The position numbers and the translations under genes are program-made. From contig CAWCZO010000011.1 in assembly GCA_963800065.1 (NCBI GenBank), forward strand, positions 186,001 through 250,000: a DNA stretch of 64,000 bases. Direction: 5' to 3'. Below are positions 24,366-33,355 of the stretch, piece after piece. This DNA is from CAWJFJ01 sp963800065. GTDB taxonomy: Bacteria; Actinomycetota; Acidimicrobiia; Acidimicrobiales; UBA8190. Below the pieces are notes generated by a model that was not told the DNA's origin, ran no database searches, and saw only the letters and a program-made list of their open reading frames with translations. The first letter of the stretch is position 1; every line of letters begins with the position of its first letter.

Positions 24366-25208
24366 GTGCCGTCGCTCCCGCCACCGCACCGGATCGCCAT
24401 CATCGGCGACGTCGGTGGTCACGCCTGGATGCTGCGCCGTTGCCTGCGCGACATCGGGGCCGACACCATCACCGGGACCGTCCCCGACGACCTCGTCATC
24501 GTCCAGGTGGGCGATCTCGTCCACCGGGGACCCGACAGCGCCGGCGTGGTGGGCCTGGTGGACAAGATGATGACCGGATCCCCCGGTCACTGGATCCAGC
24601 TCATCGGCCATCACGAGGCCCAGGAAGGACTCGGGGGTCCCGAGTTCTGGCACGAGTCGCTGACCGAGACGCTGCGCGCCGAGCTCCGCCGGTGGGTGGA
24701 CAGCGCTCAGGCCCGGCTGGCCGTCGCCCTCGACACGGTGGAGTACGGGCCCGTCCTCGTGACCCACGCCGGGCTGACCCGCCAGAAGTGGCTGGCCATC
24801 GGACGTCCGGACGACCCCGCCGCCACGGCGGCGACCCTCAACCGGGAGCTGGCCGTCGACCCCGGCCTGGCCTTCGCCGCCGGGGAGATGCTGGGGGTGA
24901 AGCCGCGGCTCCCGGTCGGCGTGGCCTGGGCCTCGCCGCGCGAGCTGCTCCAGTCATGGGACATGGAGCCGCTCCCGTTCACCCAGGTCCACGGTCACTC
25001 CAGTCCGAGGCGATGGGAGAGCGGCACCTGGGCCCCGGGACTGCCCCGCCGGACCACGGCCCGCGCCTCGACCGACGAGCGGAAGCGTCACAGTGATTTC
25101 TCCTGGCCCGGAGGCGGGCACATCCTCTGCGTCGATCCCGACTTCGGCGCCGACGCCGCCGCCGTCCCCCTCGTCCCGCTGGTCCTCAACGGCGAGGTCC
25201 GGCCCTAG
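24366..25208 (+). CDS. Calcineurin-like metallophosphoesterase
   Basis: 280 aa. Metal-binding motifs in order: IIGDVGGH near residue 13 (the usual GDxHG is GDVGGH), VQVGDLVHRGPDS near 46, GHHEAQEG where GNHE is usual, VLVTHAGL near 132, and VHGHSSP near 208. The overall layout fits the serine/threonine phosphatase-like metallophosphoesterases. The Asn-to-His change at the third motif may alter metal geometry. It converges with katA; the two stops share one CTAG. Confidence 0.75.
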   Translation: MPSLPPPHRIAIIGDVGGHAWMLRRCLRDIGADTITGTVPDDLVIVQVGDLVHRGPDSAGVVGLVDKMMTGSPGHWIQLIGHHEAQEGLGGPEFWHESLTETLRAELRRWVDSAQARLAVALDTVEYGPVLVTHAGLTRQKWLAIGRPDDPAATAATLNRELAVDPGLAFAAGEMLGVKPRLPVGVAWASPRELLQSWDMEPLPFTQVHGHSSPRRWESGTWAPGLPRRTTARASTDERKRHSDFSWPGGGHILCVDPDFGADAAAVPLVPLVLNGEVRP

Positions 25209-26659
25209 CCGCGCCGCGCCTTCACCGCCTGCTCCAGCCGTGCTCCGTAGTCCGGGTCGGCGGCGCGGAAGTGGGACAGCGAGCGCTCGATGATCTCGTC
25301 CTTCGAGACCTGCGACAACCCGTCGGCGATGGCCTCGACCAGCCTCTGCCTGGAGTCCTCGGGGATCATCCGGTACATGGCCCCGGCCTGGCTGAAGTCG
25401 TCGGACCGGCGGTCGTCCCACGGGTACGGTCCCGACATCCCCGTCGCCTCCAGCCCACCGTAGAGAGGATCGTCGGACTGGACGGGGCCGTCGAAGGAGT
25501 TGGGCTCGTAGTTCTTGGCCCGCTTGGCGTTGTCGTCGAAGCGCATGGCGCCGTCGCGGCCGTAGTTGGCCACCGGCGCGGCGTGGGGGGTGTTCACGGG
25601 GAGCTGGGTGTGGTTGATCCCCAGCCGGTAGCGGTGGGCGTCACCGTAGGCGAAGAGGCGCCCCTGGAGCATCTTGTCGGGACTGGGTCCGATCCCGGGG
25701 ACGAAGTTGCCCGGATCGAACGCCGCCTGCTCGACCTCGGCGAAGTAGTTGTCGGCGTTCCGGTCGAGGGTCATCCGGCCCACCTCGACGAGGGGATAGT
25801 CGCCGTGGGGCCAGACCTTGGTGAGGTCGAACGGGTTGATCCGGTAGCGGGCGGCGTCGGCCTCGGGCATGATCTGGACCTTGAGGGTCCACGACGGGAG
25901 GTCCCCCGTCTCGATGGCGGTGACCAGGTCGTCCTGGTGCGACTCGGGGTTGAGTCCGGCCAGCTCGACCGCCTCCTCACCGGTCAGGCCGCGGACGTCC
26001 TGATCGCAGCGCCAGTGGTACTTGACCCAGACGCTCCTCCCCTCGGCGTTTCGCCACTGGTAGGTGTGGGAGCCGTAGCCGTTCATGTGCCGGTACGACG
26101 CCGGGATCCCGCGGTCGCCGAAGAGCCAGGTGAACATGTGGGTGGCCTCGGGCGAGAGGGAGAAGAAGTCCCAGACGTTGTCGGGCTCCTGCCGGTTGGT
26201 GAAGGGGTCGGGTTTCTGGGAGTGGATGAAGTCCGGGAATTTGAGCGGGTCGCGGATGAAGAAGATGGGCGTGTTGTTCCCCACCAGGTCGTAGTTCCCG
26301 TCCTCGGTGTAGAACTTCACGGCGAATCCCCGTGGGTCGCGCACCGCCTCGGGCGCGCCCTTGCTGCCGGCCACGGTGGAGAAGCGGACGAACGTCTCGG
26401 TCCGCTGGCCCACCCGGGCCAGAAAGCGCGCCCGCGTGAAGGCGGTCACGTCGGCGGTGACCTCGAAGGTGCCGTAGGCGCCCGAGCCGCGGGCGTGGAC
26501 GATCCGCTCCGGGATCCGCTCCCGGTTGAACCGGGCCAGCTTCTCGATGAGGTGCTGGTCCTGGAGCAGCACCGGGCCCGACGGGCCGGCCGTCTGCGAC
26601 CGTTGGTTGTCGGCCACGGGGGCGCCCGACTCGGTGGTGAGGGTTCTCTTCGTCGTCAT
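25205..26659 (-). CDS. katA: Monofunctional haem catalase
   Basis: 484 aa, small-subunit clade length. Catalytic His55 lies in RIVHARGSGAYG and Asn128 in VGNNTPIFF, with FFxSL-type residues downstream. The proximal haem-ligand Tyr338 is in RLFAYGDAHRYRLG. It degrades hydrogen peroxide in the cytosol. The ATG at 26659 has a GGGAGG block directly abutting it, unusually close for an SD. It is divergent from oxyR across 70 bp that hold an operator-like repeat, so peroxide control by OxyR is likely. Confidence 0.96.
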   Translation of the reverse strand: MTTKRTLTTESGAPVADNQRSQTAGPSGPVLLQDQHLIEKLARFNRERIPERIVHARGSGAYGTFEVTADVTAFTRARFLARVGQRTETFVRFSTVAGSKGAPEAVRDPRGFAVKFYTEDGNYDLVGNNTPIFFIRDPLKFPDFIHSQKPDPFTNRQEPDNVWDFFSLSPEATHMFTWLFGDRGIPASYRHMNGYGSHTYQWRNAEGRSVWVKYHWRCDQDVRGLTGEEAVELAGLNPESHQDDLVTAIETGDLPSWTLKVQIMPEADAARYRINPFDLTKVWPHGDYPLVEVGRMTLDRNADNYFAEVEQAAFDPGNFVPGIGPSPDKMLQGRLFAYGDAHRYRLGINHTQLPVNTPHAAPVANYGRDGAMRFDDNAKRAKNYEPNSFDGPVQSDDPLYGGLEATGMSGPYPWDDRRSDDFSQAGAMYRMIPEDSRQRLVEAIADGLSQVSKDEIIERSLSHFRAADPDYGARLEQAVKARRG

Positions 26660-26706
26660 CCTCCCACTCTGGACCCGACTCCCTCATAAGTCCAAGAGTA
26701 TGAAAC

Positions 26707-26724
26707 GATCTAGACGATAAGATC
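26707..26724. promoter_or_regulatory. OxyR-type operator candidate in the katA-oxyR gap
   Basis: GATCT (26707-26711) and AGATC (26720-26724) form an inverted repeat with 8-bp spacing inside an AT-rich 70-bp divergent region. It overlaps the oxyR -10 box, which fits autorepression by a LysR-type protein. The match to the enterobacterial OxyR consensus is loose. Confidence 0.45.
26718..26723 (+). promoter_or_regulatory. -10 box of the oxyR leaderless promoter
   Basis: TAAGAT ends 6 nt before the ATG at 26730; no SD is present. Confidence 0.55.
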
Positions 26725-26729
26725 TCATT

Positions 26730-27638
26730 ATGGACCGACCCAGCCTGCAGCAGCTCACCTACCTGGTGGCGGTGGAGGACCACCGCCACTTCGGCCGGGC
26801 CGCCGAGGCCTGCTTCGTCAGCCAGCCCGCCTTGAGCGCCCAGATCCGGGAGCTCGAGCGGCGCCTCGGGGTCACCCTCTTCGAGCGGGGCAACCGCCAG
26901 GTCCTGCCCACCACCGTGGGGACGGCGGTGATCGAACGGGCCCGGGGGGTGCTTCGGGACATGGACGAGCTGGTGGCCGCCGCCCACCTCGACCCGGCCG
27001 GGCTCCGGGGACCCCTCGCCCTGGGGGTCATCCCCACCATGGCGCCGTACCTCCTGCCGGGACTGCTCCCCGTCCTCACCGCCGCCCATCCCCACGTCGA
27101 GCTGCACCTCCACGAATTGAAGACGGCGGAGATCCTCAGGATGCTGCGCGACGGCGGGCTCGACCTCGGTCTGCTGGCCCTCCCCGTGGCCGGGGACGAT
27201 CTCGTCTCTTTCGCCCTGGCCGAGGACCCCTTCGTCCTGGCCCTCCCCGAAGGCCACCGGTTGGCCGGGTCGGAGCCGCTGGCCCTGAGCGTCGTGGCCG
27301 GTCTCCCCGTGATCCTCCTGGAGGAGGGTCACTGCCTCCGGGACCAGGCCCTCTCGGTGTGCCGGCTGGTGGGCACCGAGGCGGCCGAGATGCAGGCCAC
27401 GGGGATGCCCACCCTGTGCCAGATGGTGGCCACCGGACTGGGCGTCACCCTCCTCCCGGCCAGCGCCGTGGCCCTCGAGGCCCGGCCCGGGACCGGGCTC
27501 ACCACCCGGCCCTTCGCCGATCCGGCACCCACCCGGACCATCGGACTGGTCTGGCGCCGGACCAGTCCGAACGACACCCTCTACCGGGAGCTCGGCCACC
27601 GGCTCTCCGACACCCTGGCCGGGACCGCCGGCGCCTGA
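26730..27638 (+). CDS. oxyR: LysR-family peroxide sensor OxyR
   Basis: 302 aa. The N-terminal winged helix-turn-helix (FGRAAEACFVSQPALSAQIRELERRLGVTLFER, 21-53) precedes an effector domain. Cys202 and Cys211 lie in EEGHCLRDQALSVC, the same 9-residue spacing as the redox pair of E. coli OxyR. Disulfide formation on peroxide exposure is therefore expected. It is divergent from katA, its likely target, and likely autoregulated. Confidence 0.93.
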   Translation: MDRPSLQQLTYLVAVEDHRHFGRAAEACFVSQPALSAQIRELERRLGVTLFERGNRQVLPTTVGTAVIERARGVLRDMDELVAAAHLDPAGLRGPLALGVIPTMAPYLLPGLLPVLTAAHPHVELHLHELKTAEILRMLRDGGLDLGLLALPVAGDDLVSFALAEDPFVLALPEGHRLAGSEPLALSVVAGLPVILLEEGHCLRDQALSVCRLVGTEAAEMQATGMPTLCQMVATGLGVTLLPASAVALEARPGTGLTTRPFADPAPTRTIGLVWRRTSPNDTLYRELGHRLSDTLAGTAGA

Positions 27639-27719
27639 ATGCAGGGTCCCCCCGGTGCGGCACCACCGGGGACACGGTCCGCGTAGGGTCCTCGTCAGAC
27701 GGACGAAGGGAGAGCACCG

Positions 27720-28583
27720 ATGAGCCCCACTACGGAGAACGACGCCGCCCGAGCCGGAACCATCGACGTCGGCGGGGATCTCACCGTCAACCGCCTGGGC
27801 TTCGGCGCCATGCGGATCACCGGGAACGGGATCTGGGGTGACCCGCCCGACGGCGATGTGGCCAAGGCCGTCCTGCGCCGGGCCGTCGAGCTGGGGGTCA
27901 ATTTCATCGACACGGCCGACGCCTATGGGCCTGACGTGAGCGAGATCCTGATCGCCGAGGCGCTCCACCCGTACCCCGACGACCTCGTCATCGCCACCAA
28001 GGGGGGACTGACCCGGGCGGGACCCAACCGGTGGGACGCCGACGGGCGCCCCGAGCACCTCCGCCGGGCCTGCGAGGGGAGCCTGGCCCGTCTCAAGATC
28101 GACCGGATCCCGCTCTACCAGTTCCACCGGCCCGACCCGAAGGTCCCCATCGAGGAGTCCATCGGCGCCATCGTGGCGCTCAAGGACGAGGGGAAGATCC
28201 GTCACATCGGCGTCTGCAACGTCACCGAGACCGAGCTCCACCGTGCCCAGCGCCTGACACCGATCGTCTCGGTCCAGAACCGCTACAACGTCTCCGACCG
28301 GACCTCGGAGTCGATGGTCGACCTCTGCGAGCAGGAACGGCTGGCCTTCCTGCCCTGGGCGCCCATCCTGGACATCGAGAACGACGGTGTGGCCGCCGGG
28401 ATCGCCAAGACCCACCATTCCACGCCGCGTCAGGTCGTCCTGGCCTGGTTGCTGGCCCGCTCGCCCTCCATCCTCCCCATCCCGGGGACGGGGACGGTCG
28501 GCCACCTCGAGGAGAACGTCGGTGCCGCCGGGATCGAGCTCGAGGGCCACGAGATCAAGGCGCTCTCGGCCGCCGGGCGGTGA
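27720..28583 (+). CDS. Aldo/keto reductase
   Basis: 287 aa. The catalytic tetrad is recognisable: Asp and Tyr in DTADAYGPD (about residues 63-71), Lys in IATKGG and His in QFHRPDP. The C-terminal NADPH-binding segment is LPIPGTGTVGHLEENVGAAGIEL. It is a cytosolic TIM-barrel NADPH oxidoreductase of the AKR12/13-like type with unknown carbonyl substrate. The ATG at 27720 follows GAAGGGAGAG. It is monocistronic; a secreted protein gene follows after 77 bp. Confidence 0.9.
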   Translation: MSPTTENDAARAGTIDVGGDLTVNRLGFGAMRITGNGIWGDPPDGDVAKAVLRRAVELGVNFIDTADAYGPDVSEILIAEALHPYPDDLVIATKGGLTRAGPNRWDADGRPEHLRRACEGSLARLKIDRIPLYQFHRPDPKVPIEESIGAIVALKDEGKIRHIGVCNVTETELHRAQRLTPIVSVQNRYNVSDRTSESMVDLCEQERLAFLPWAPILDIENDGVAAGIAKTHHSTPRQVVLAWLLARSPSILPIPGTGTVGHLEENVGAAGIELEGHEIKALSAAGR

Positions 28584-28660
28584 GACGCCGCAACGTTCCG
28601 AGCCCCACCAGCGTTGCTACGGGACAGAACCGACTTCTTTCCTCGGCTAGGGGGGTTTCC

Positions 28661-29890
28661 ATGAGGCGCCTTCTCTTCGCTCTCGCGTCCGTACTCCTGA
28701 TCACGACCACGGCCCTCGAACTGGGGGGTCTGCCGGCGGGGGCCCAGACGGGTCCCACCGACGTGAGCGCCCCGTGTAACTCCATCGCCCAGGACGGCGG
28801 GACGCCACTGGCCAGCACCGACGAGTCGGCGTGCCTCCAGCGGTGGCTGAACGGCCTGAACCTCGACGCCAACACCGAACCCGTCGTGTGGGACCTCGAG
28901 GGCCAGAGCTACGAGGTGGACAAGGGCCTGAGCATCGCCGGCGCCCAGGACTTCACCATCGAGAACGGGAATTTCTACAACGCCGAGCGGCCCAAGCACA
29001 TCGTCTACGGCGGGACGCCGACGCTGTACCTGAAGGGGGCGAACGCCTACAGCAGCTCCCCCCTCGATCCGGCCGACGACACCCTCCAGAACCTCGTCAT
29101 CGAAGGTACCTATCCCGGTGGCGGTCTCCGGGCCGACATGGCCAATGCGGCGGGGATCCGGACCGACGGTGTGCAGGACCTCACCATCTCGGGCGTCACG
29201 ACGAAGAACACGTGGGGAGACGGGCTGCACCTGGCGCCCTTCCTGGCCGGGCCCACCTCGGGCGACCACGGCAATACCACCGGTCTCGTCGAGAACGTGG
29301 TCACCAACCACACCGGACGGTGCGGGATCGCCCCCGTCGGAGTCGACGATCTCACCATCGACGACGCCTCGATGACGGGGACGGGCTACTGCGCCGTCGA
29401 CATGGAGGCCGACAGCCCCAACACACCCATCAAGGCCGTCACCTTCAACGGGCTGACCACGGACAGCTTCGTGGAGCTGGACAACGTCACCGGCCCGGTG
29501 GTGATCAACGACTGGACGGAGACCGGCAACGTGGCACCGGACCTCCTCGACAAGTCGGACACCACCGCCCTCACCATCGACGGCGCCAACGTGGCCTGCG
29601 CCCAGACGAACTCCCCGTATCCCTGTTTCGACGTCCACAAGACGCCGGCGGGGACCACCATCAGCAACGTCGTGACCACCATGGCCAACGGCAGCTACCA
29701 GGCCCACACGACGCTGTGGTCCGTGGGTTCCGCCGACCCGGTCTCGTTCACCGACGACTGCATCACCGACAACGGGGGTACCTACACGAGTGGCCGCAAC
29801 ACCGGGGCCGTGACCGTCTCGACCACGTCCGGCTTCACCTGCCCGGCCGGAACGACCCCGTTCCCGCAACCGCGCACCCCCAAGAAATAG
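28661..29890 (+). CDS. Secreted right-handed beta-helix protein
   Basis: 409 aa. Signal peptide: MRRLLFALASVLLITTTALELGGLPAGAQT, cleaved near residue 29. Repeating short strands (FTIENGNFYN, LQNLVIEGTY, LTISGVTTKN, VENVVTNHTG, LTIDDASMTG) match the rungs of pectate-lyase-like parallel beta-helices. No catalytic Asp/Arg set could be assigned. An extracellular polysaccharide-binding or -cleaving role is inferred from fold only. The ATG at 28661 follows an AGGGGGG SD. Confidence 0.75.
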   Translation: MRRLLFALASVLLITTTALELGGLPAGAQTGPTDVSAPCNSIAQDGGTPLASTDESACLQRWLNGLNLDANTEPVVWDLEGQSYEVDKGLSIAGAQDFTIENGNFYNAERPKHIVYGGTPTLYLKGANAYSSSPLDPADDTLQNLVIEGTYPGGGLRADMANAAGIRTDGVQDLTISGVTTKNTWGDGLHLAPFLAGPTSGDHGNTTGLVENVVTNHTGRCGIAPVGVDDLTIDDASMTGTGYCAVDMEADSPNTPIKAVTFNGLTTDSFVELDNVTGPVVINDWTETGNVAPDLLDKSDTTALTIDGANVACAQTNSPYPCFDVHKTPAGTTISNVVTTMANGSYQAHTTLWSVGSADPVSFTDDCITDNGGTYTSGRNTGAVTVSTTSGFTCPAGTTPFPQPRTPKK

Positions 29891-30016
29891 CCCGCCCGCA
29901 CGCGGCGGAGAGCCCGGGGAATGAACGTCCGGGCGGTGCGGGGCGTGCCGGTCCGGTCGGGTGGGGTCGCCAAGGTCGGGCCCGTCACCGCCGGACCGGT
30001 GGCCCGCCCGGACCGT

Positions 30017-30070
30017 TAGGCTGCCTGGCACGCACCTCTCCGGGGGCGACGGGGTTAACGGTTCAGGAGG
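30017..30070 (+). promoter_or_regulatory. Probable ftsH promoter -10 and Shine-Dalgarno
   Basis: TAGGCT at 30017-30022 could be a -10 box. A perfect AGGAGG lies at 30065-30070, 7 nt before an ATC codon at 30078 in the ftsH frame. No ATG, GTG or TTG stands at the proper distance. Confidence 0.4.
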
Positions 30071-30077
30071 CACCACC

Positions 30078-32148
30078 ATCTCCATCTCGGCCAGACACCG
30101 CACGAATGCCGCCAAACCGGGTCCCGGGCCCGACCGGCCCCCGGCGCCGGCGCCTCCTCCGCCACCCAAGTGGCGCTCGTGGCTGCTCCTGGCCGGCGTC
30201 GTGGTCACTCTCCTTCTCCTCTTCGCCCCGTCCGTCAAGAGCACACCGACGAAGAGCCTGGACTACTCGCAGTTCCTGAGCCGGGTGAAGTCGCACCAGA
30301 TCAAGACCGCCTCCATCAATCCCACCGGCGCCGTCACGGGGACGCTCAAAGGGGGCGAGGCCTACACCAGCCAGATCCCCACGGCCCTGACCGACGATCA
30401 GCTCGCCCCCCTCCTCAAGGCCGACGGCGTCGCCATCACGGGGGTGGGGTCGTCGTCGAGCACCCTTCTCACCCTCCTGGAGGACATCCTCCCCCTGCTC
30501 TTCTTCGTCGCCATCTTCGTCTGGATCGGCCGCAGCACCCGCCGGCAGTTGCAGGGCGGGATCATGGGGATCGGCGGATCGAAGGCCAAGCTCTACGACG
30601 AGGACCGGCCCGTCACCCGCTTCTCCGACGTCGCCGGCTACGACGGGGCCAAGCGCGAGGTGGCCGAGGTCGTCGACTTCCTGAAACGGCCCGAGCGCTA
30701 CACACGGGCCGGCGCCATCGGACCCAGAGGTGTCCTCATGGTCGGTCCGCCGGGCAGTGGCAAGACGTTGATGGCCCGGGCCGTGGCCGGCGAGGCCGAG
30801 GTCCCCTTCCTGGCCCTCACCGGTTCGAGCTTCGTCGAGATGTTCGTGGGGGTGGGGGCCAAGCGCGGTCCGTGACCTCTTCGCCGAGGCCCGCAAGCGG
30901 GCCCCCTCCATCGTCTTCATCGACGAGATCGACGCCATCGGCCAGCGCCGGGGCGGATCGATCGTCTCCAACGACGAGCGGGAGCAGACCCTCAACCAGC
31001 TCCTCTCCGAGATGGACGGCTTCGATCCGTCGACCGGTGTCGTGATCATGGCCGCCACCAACCGGCCCGAGGTCCTCGACCCCGCTCTCCTGCGGCCGGG
31101 TCGTTTCGATCGGCAGGTCGAGATACCCCTGCCCAATCAGGCCGAGCGGACGGCCATCCTGTCCGTCCACGCCCGTGACAAGCAGATGGGTCCCGACGTC
31201 GACTTCGGGGCGGTCTCCCGTGCCACCCCGGGCTTCTCGGGTGCGGATCTGGCCAACCTCCTGAACGAGGCGGCCATCGTCGCCGTCCGCCACGACCGCG
31301 ACGTGATCACGTCCCACGACCTCGACGAAGCACGCGACCGGATCCTCCTCGGCCGGCGCGAGGCGTCCAACGCCCTCCTTCCCGACGAGAAGCGGTCGGT
31401 GGCCGTCCACGAAGCCGGCCATGCACTGGTGGCCCTCCTCTCCGATCACGCCGACCCGGTGGCCAAGATCACGATCCTCCCGGCCGGACGCGCCCTCGGC
31501 GTCACCGAGCAGCTCCCGGCCGACGAACGGCACCTCTACTCCGAGAGCTACCTCCTCGCCTCCCTCGATGTCCGCCTGGGCGGCCGGGCCTCGGAGATCC
31601 TGGTCCTCGGCGAGGCCTCCACCGGGGCGTCCAACGATCTGGCCGGCGCCACCGGGCTGGCCATCCACATGGTGCGGGACTGGGGTCTGTCGCCGCGTCT
31701 CGGACCCATCGGCTTCAGCTCCGACGGGCCCGGCTATCTCGACGGCCAGCAGCAGTTCCAGAGCCGCCAGTACTCCGAGGGCACCCAACAGGTCATCGAC
31801 GAGGAGGTGAGCCGGCTCCTCGGTGAGGCCGAGCAGCGGGCCACGGCCGTCTTGACCGAGAACCGCGCCGCCCTCGACGCCGTGATCGCCCTTCTCCTCG
31901 AACGCGAGACGATCGACGGCGAGGAGTTGAGAGAAGTGGTACGCACGGCGTCGGCACCGCCGGAGGCGGCACCGGTGGAGGCGGCACCGGTGGAGGCGGC
32001 ACCGCCGGAGAAGAAGGCGGCGGCGGAGAAGAAGGCGGCGGCGTCACGGGGCGCGGCGTCGGCACCGGTGGAGGGGTCGGCCGGGGCGTCGCCTCCGGAA
32101 CGAGCATCCGGGGCCGACACCGATCGGCCGGCCGTCCCCAGTCACTGA
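30078..32148 (+). pseudogene. ftsH: Frameshifted FtsH ATP-dependent zinc metalloprotease
   Basis: Membrane protease of the FtsH family. The first frame (to about 30870) has TM1 (WLLLAGVVVTLLLLFAP), a short periplasmic domain, TM2 (ILPLLFFVAIFVWIG) and Walker A GPPGSGKT. The second frame gives VRDLFAEARKRAPSIVFIDEIDA (Walker B), the second region of homology and HEAGH zinc site, then an Ala/Pro/Lys tail. An extra G in cgcggtccg near 30867 splits them; removing it restores KRVRDLF. FtsH is usually essential in bacteria, so an indel error is likely. Translation probably begins near 30078, although the codon there is ATC. Confidence 0.85.
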
Positions 32149-32184
32149 CCCCGGCTTCCCACGCGGTGGCGTGAGCACCGGGTG

Positions 32185-33285
32185 CTACGAGTTACAGCGG
32201 TCGCCCAGCCACGGTCGCTGCCCGTCCAGGGCGTAGAGGGCGACGGCCACGGTGTCCTGCTCGGCTTTGGAGGCCACGTTCGGAGGCACCCCCACGAGGC
32301 CCGGGAGTCCGGCGATCGGCGCCGCCAGGTTCCACGTGGCCTGGCTGAACTGGAATGCGCCCATGTACTGCCCGTTGGGGGACACGGCGCCGTAGTTGCC
32401 GCCCGACTCCTCCTGGACGACGCACTGGAGGTACGGATTGAGAGCGGGGTCCGAGACCGTTCCGGGCGCTGCCACCGTGGCCGTCGACGCTGTCCCGGTC
32501 GACACCGTCCCGGGCGACGCTGTCCCGGGCGACGCTGTCCCGGTCGACGACGCCTCGCTCGCCGCCTTCCGGGCGGCAGCCACCGCAGCGGCCGCCGCCG
32601 CCGCCCGGGCGGCGGCCTGGTCGGCCACCACCGTGGCCAGTTGCCCCGTGACCCGAGCCTGCTCCGACTCCATCTGGTTCTCGGTGCCGACGGCGCCGGC
32701 CAGGTCGCCGGCCTGCTGCGCCTGCTCCGACCGGTCCTCGGTCTCGGCCTGCTGGAGGGTGGCCAGGTGCACTTCAAGGGTCCGTTGCGTGGCGTGGAGC
32801 CGGTCCAGTGCCGTGTCGATGTTCCCGGCCGACAGCGAGATGTACTCGTTCGCCAACTCGACTCTCTCCATGTTGCCGGTGAACACCGCATCCGAACCGG
32901 ACAAATTGTTCCCGGCGTCCATGTAGGAGACGATGGCCAGATTCCGCACCACGCGCGTCTCGTCGTCGATACGGCGCTTCTCCCCGCTTATCTGCTGCCC
33001 GACCTGGAGGACGGTGCGGGCATCGACCGCCACCTTCTCGGACGCCACCGAGTACTGCTGCTGATAGGCGCCGATCTGCAGTTGCTCCTGGATCAGCTCC
33101 TGTGCGATGTGCCGCGCCTGTGCCTTGAGATCAGTGACCTGATCGGCGGAGGCGGGTGTCGGGGCGCGCACCACGATGAGCGATGCCGTGACGAGGAGGC
33201 TCGTGAGAAGGCCGGCAAAGACCAGGCACCGACCACGCGCTCCTGCGTTTGACCCCGCCGTCGGGGTGAACCGGGAGCGAGACAC
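32185..33285 (-). CDS. Secreted coiled-coil protein with Rpf/lysozyme-like domain
   Basis: 366 aa. A signal peptide (about 18-48, ending in TPASADQ) is followed by a long coiled coil (about 50-250) like those of cell-wall hydrolase regulators. A Ser/Thr/Gly/Pro linker with TGTASPGTASPGT repeats comes next. The C-terminal domain (about 290-366) contains CVVQEESGGNYGAVSPNGQYMGAFQFSQATWN, with the catalytic-Glu context (QEESGG) of Rpf/transglycosylase folds. It probably cleaves or binds peptidoglycan outside the membrane. A TAGATT box lies 11 nt before the GTG at 33285. Confidence 0.82.
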   Translation of the reverse strand: MSRSRFTPTAGSNAGARGRCLVFAGLLTSLLVTASLIVVRAPTPASADQVTDLKAQARHIAQELIQEQLQIGAYQQQYSVASEKVAVDARTVLQVGQQISGEKRRIDDETRVVRNLAIVSYMDAGNNLSGSDAVFTGNMERVELANEYISLSAGNIDTALDRLHATQRTLEVHLATLQQAETEDRSEQAQQAGDLAGAVGTENQMESEQARVTGQLATVVADQAAARAAAAAAAVAAARKAASEASSTGTASPGTASPGTVSTGTASTATVAAPGTVSDPALNPYLQCVVQEESGGNYGAVSPNGQYMGAFQFSQATWNLAAPIAGLPGLVGVPPNVASKAEQDTVAVALYALDGQRPWLGDRCNS

Positions 33286-33355
33286 AATGGGTCGCCAATC
33301 TAGCCGTCGGGGTGATCCCTGACAACCGGCCCTCGAAGCGCGTGTGTGCGCCTGC

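Noticed and set aside
29961..30077. Upstream GTG start for ftsH at 29961
   Set aside because: It precedes a -10-like box and a perfect SD, and the extra residues are Pro/Arg-rich with no similarity to FtsH N-termini.
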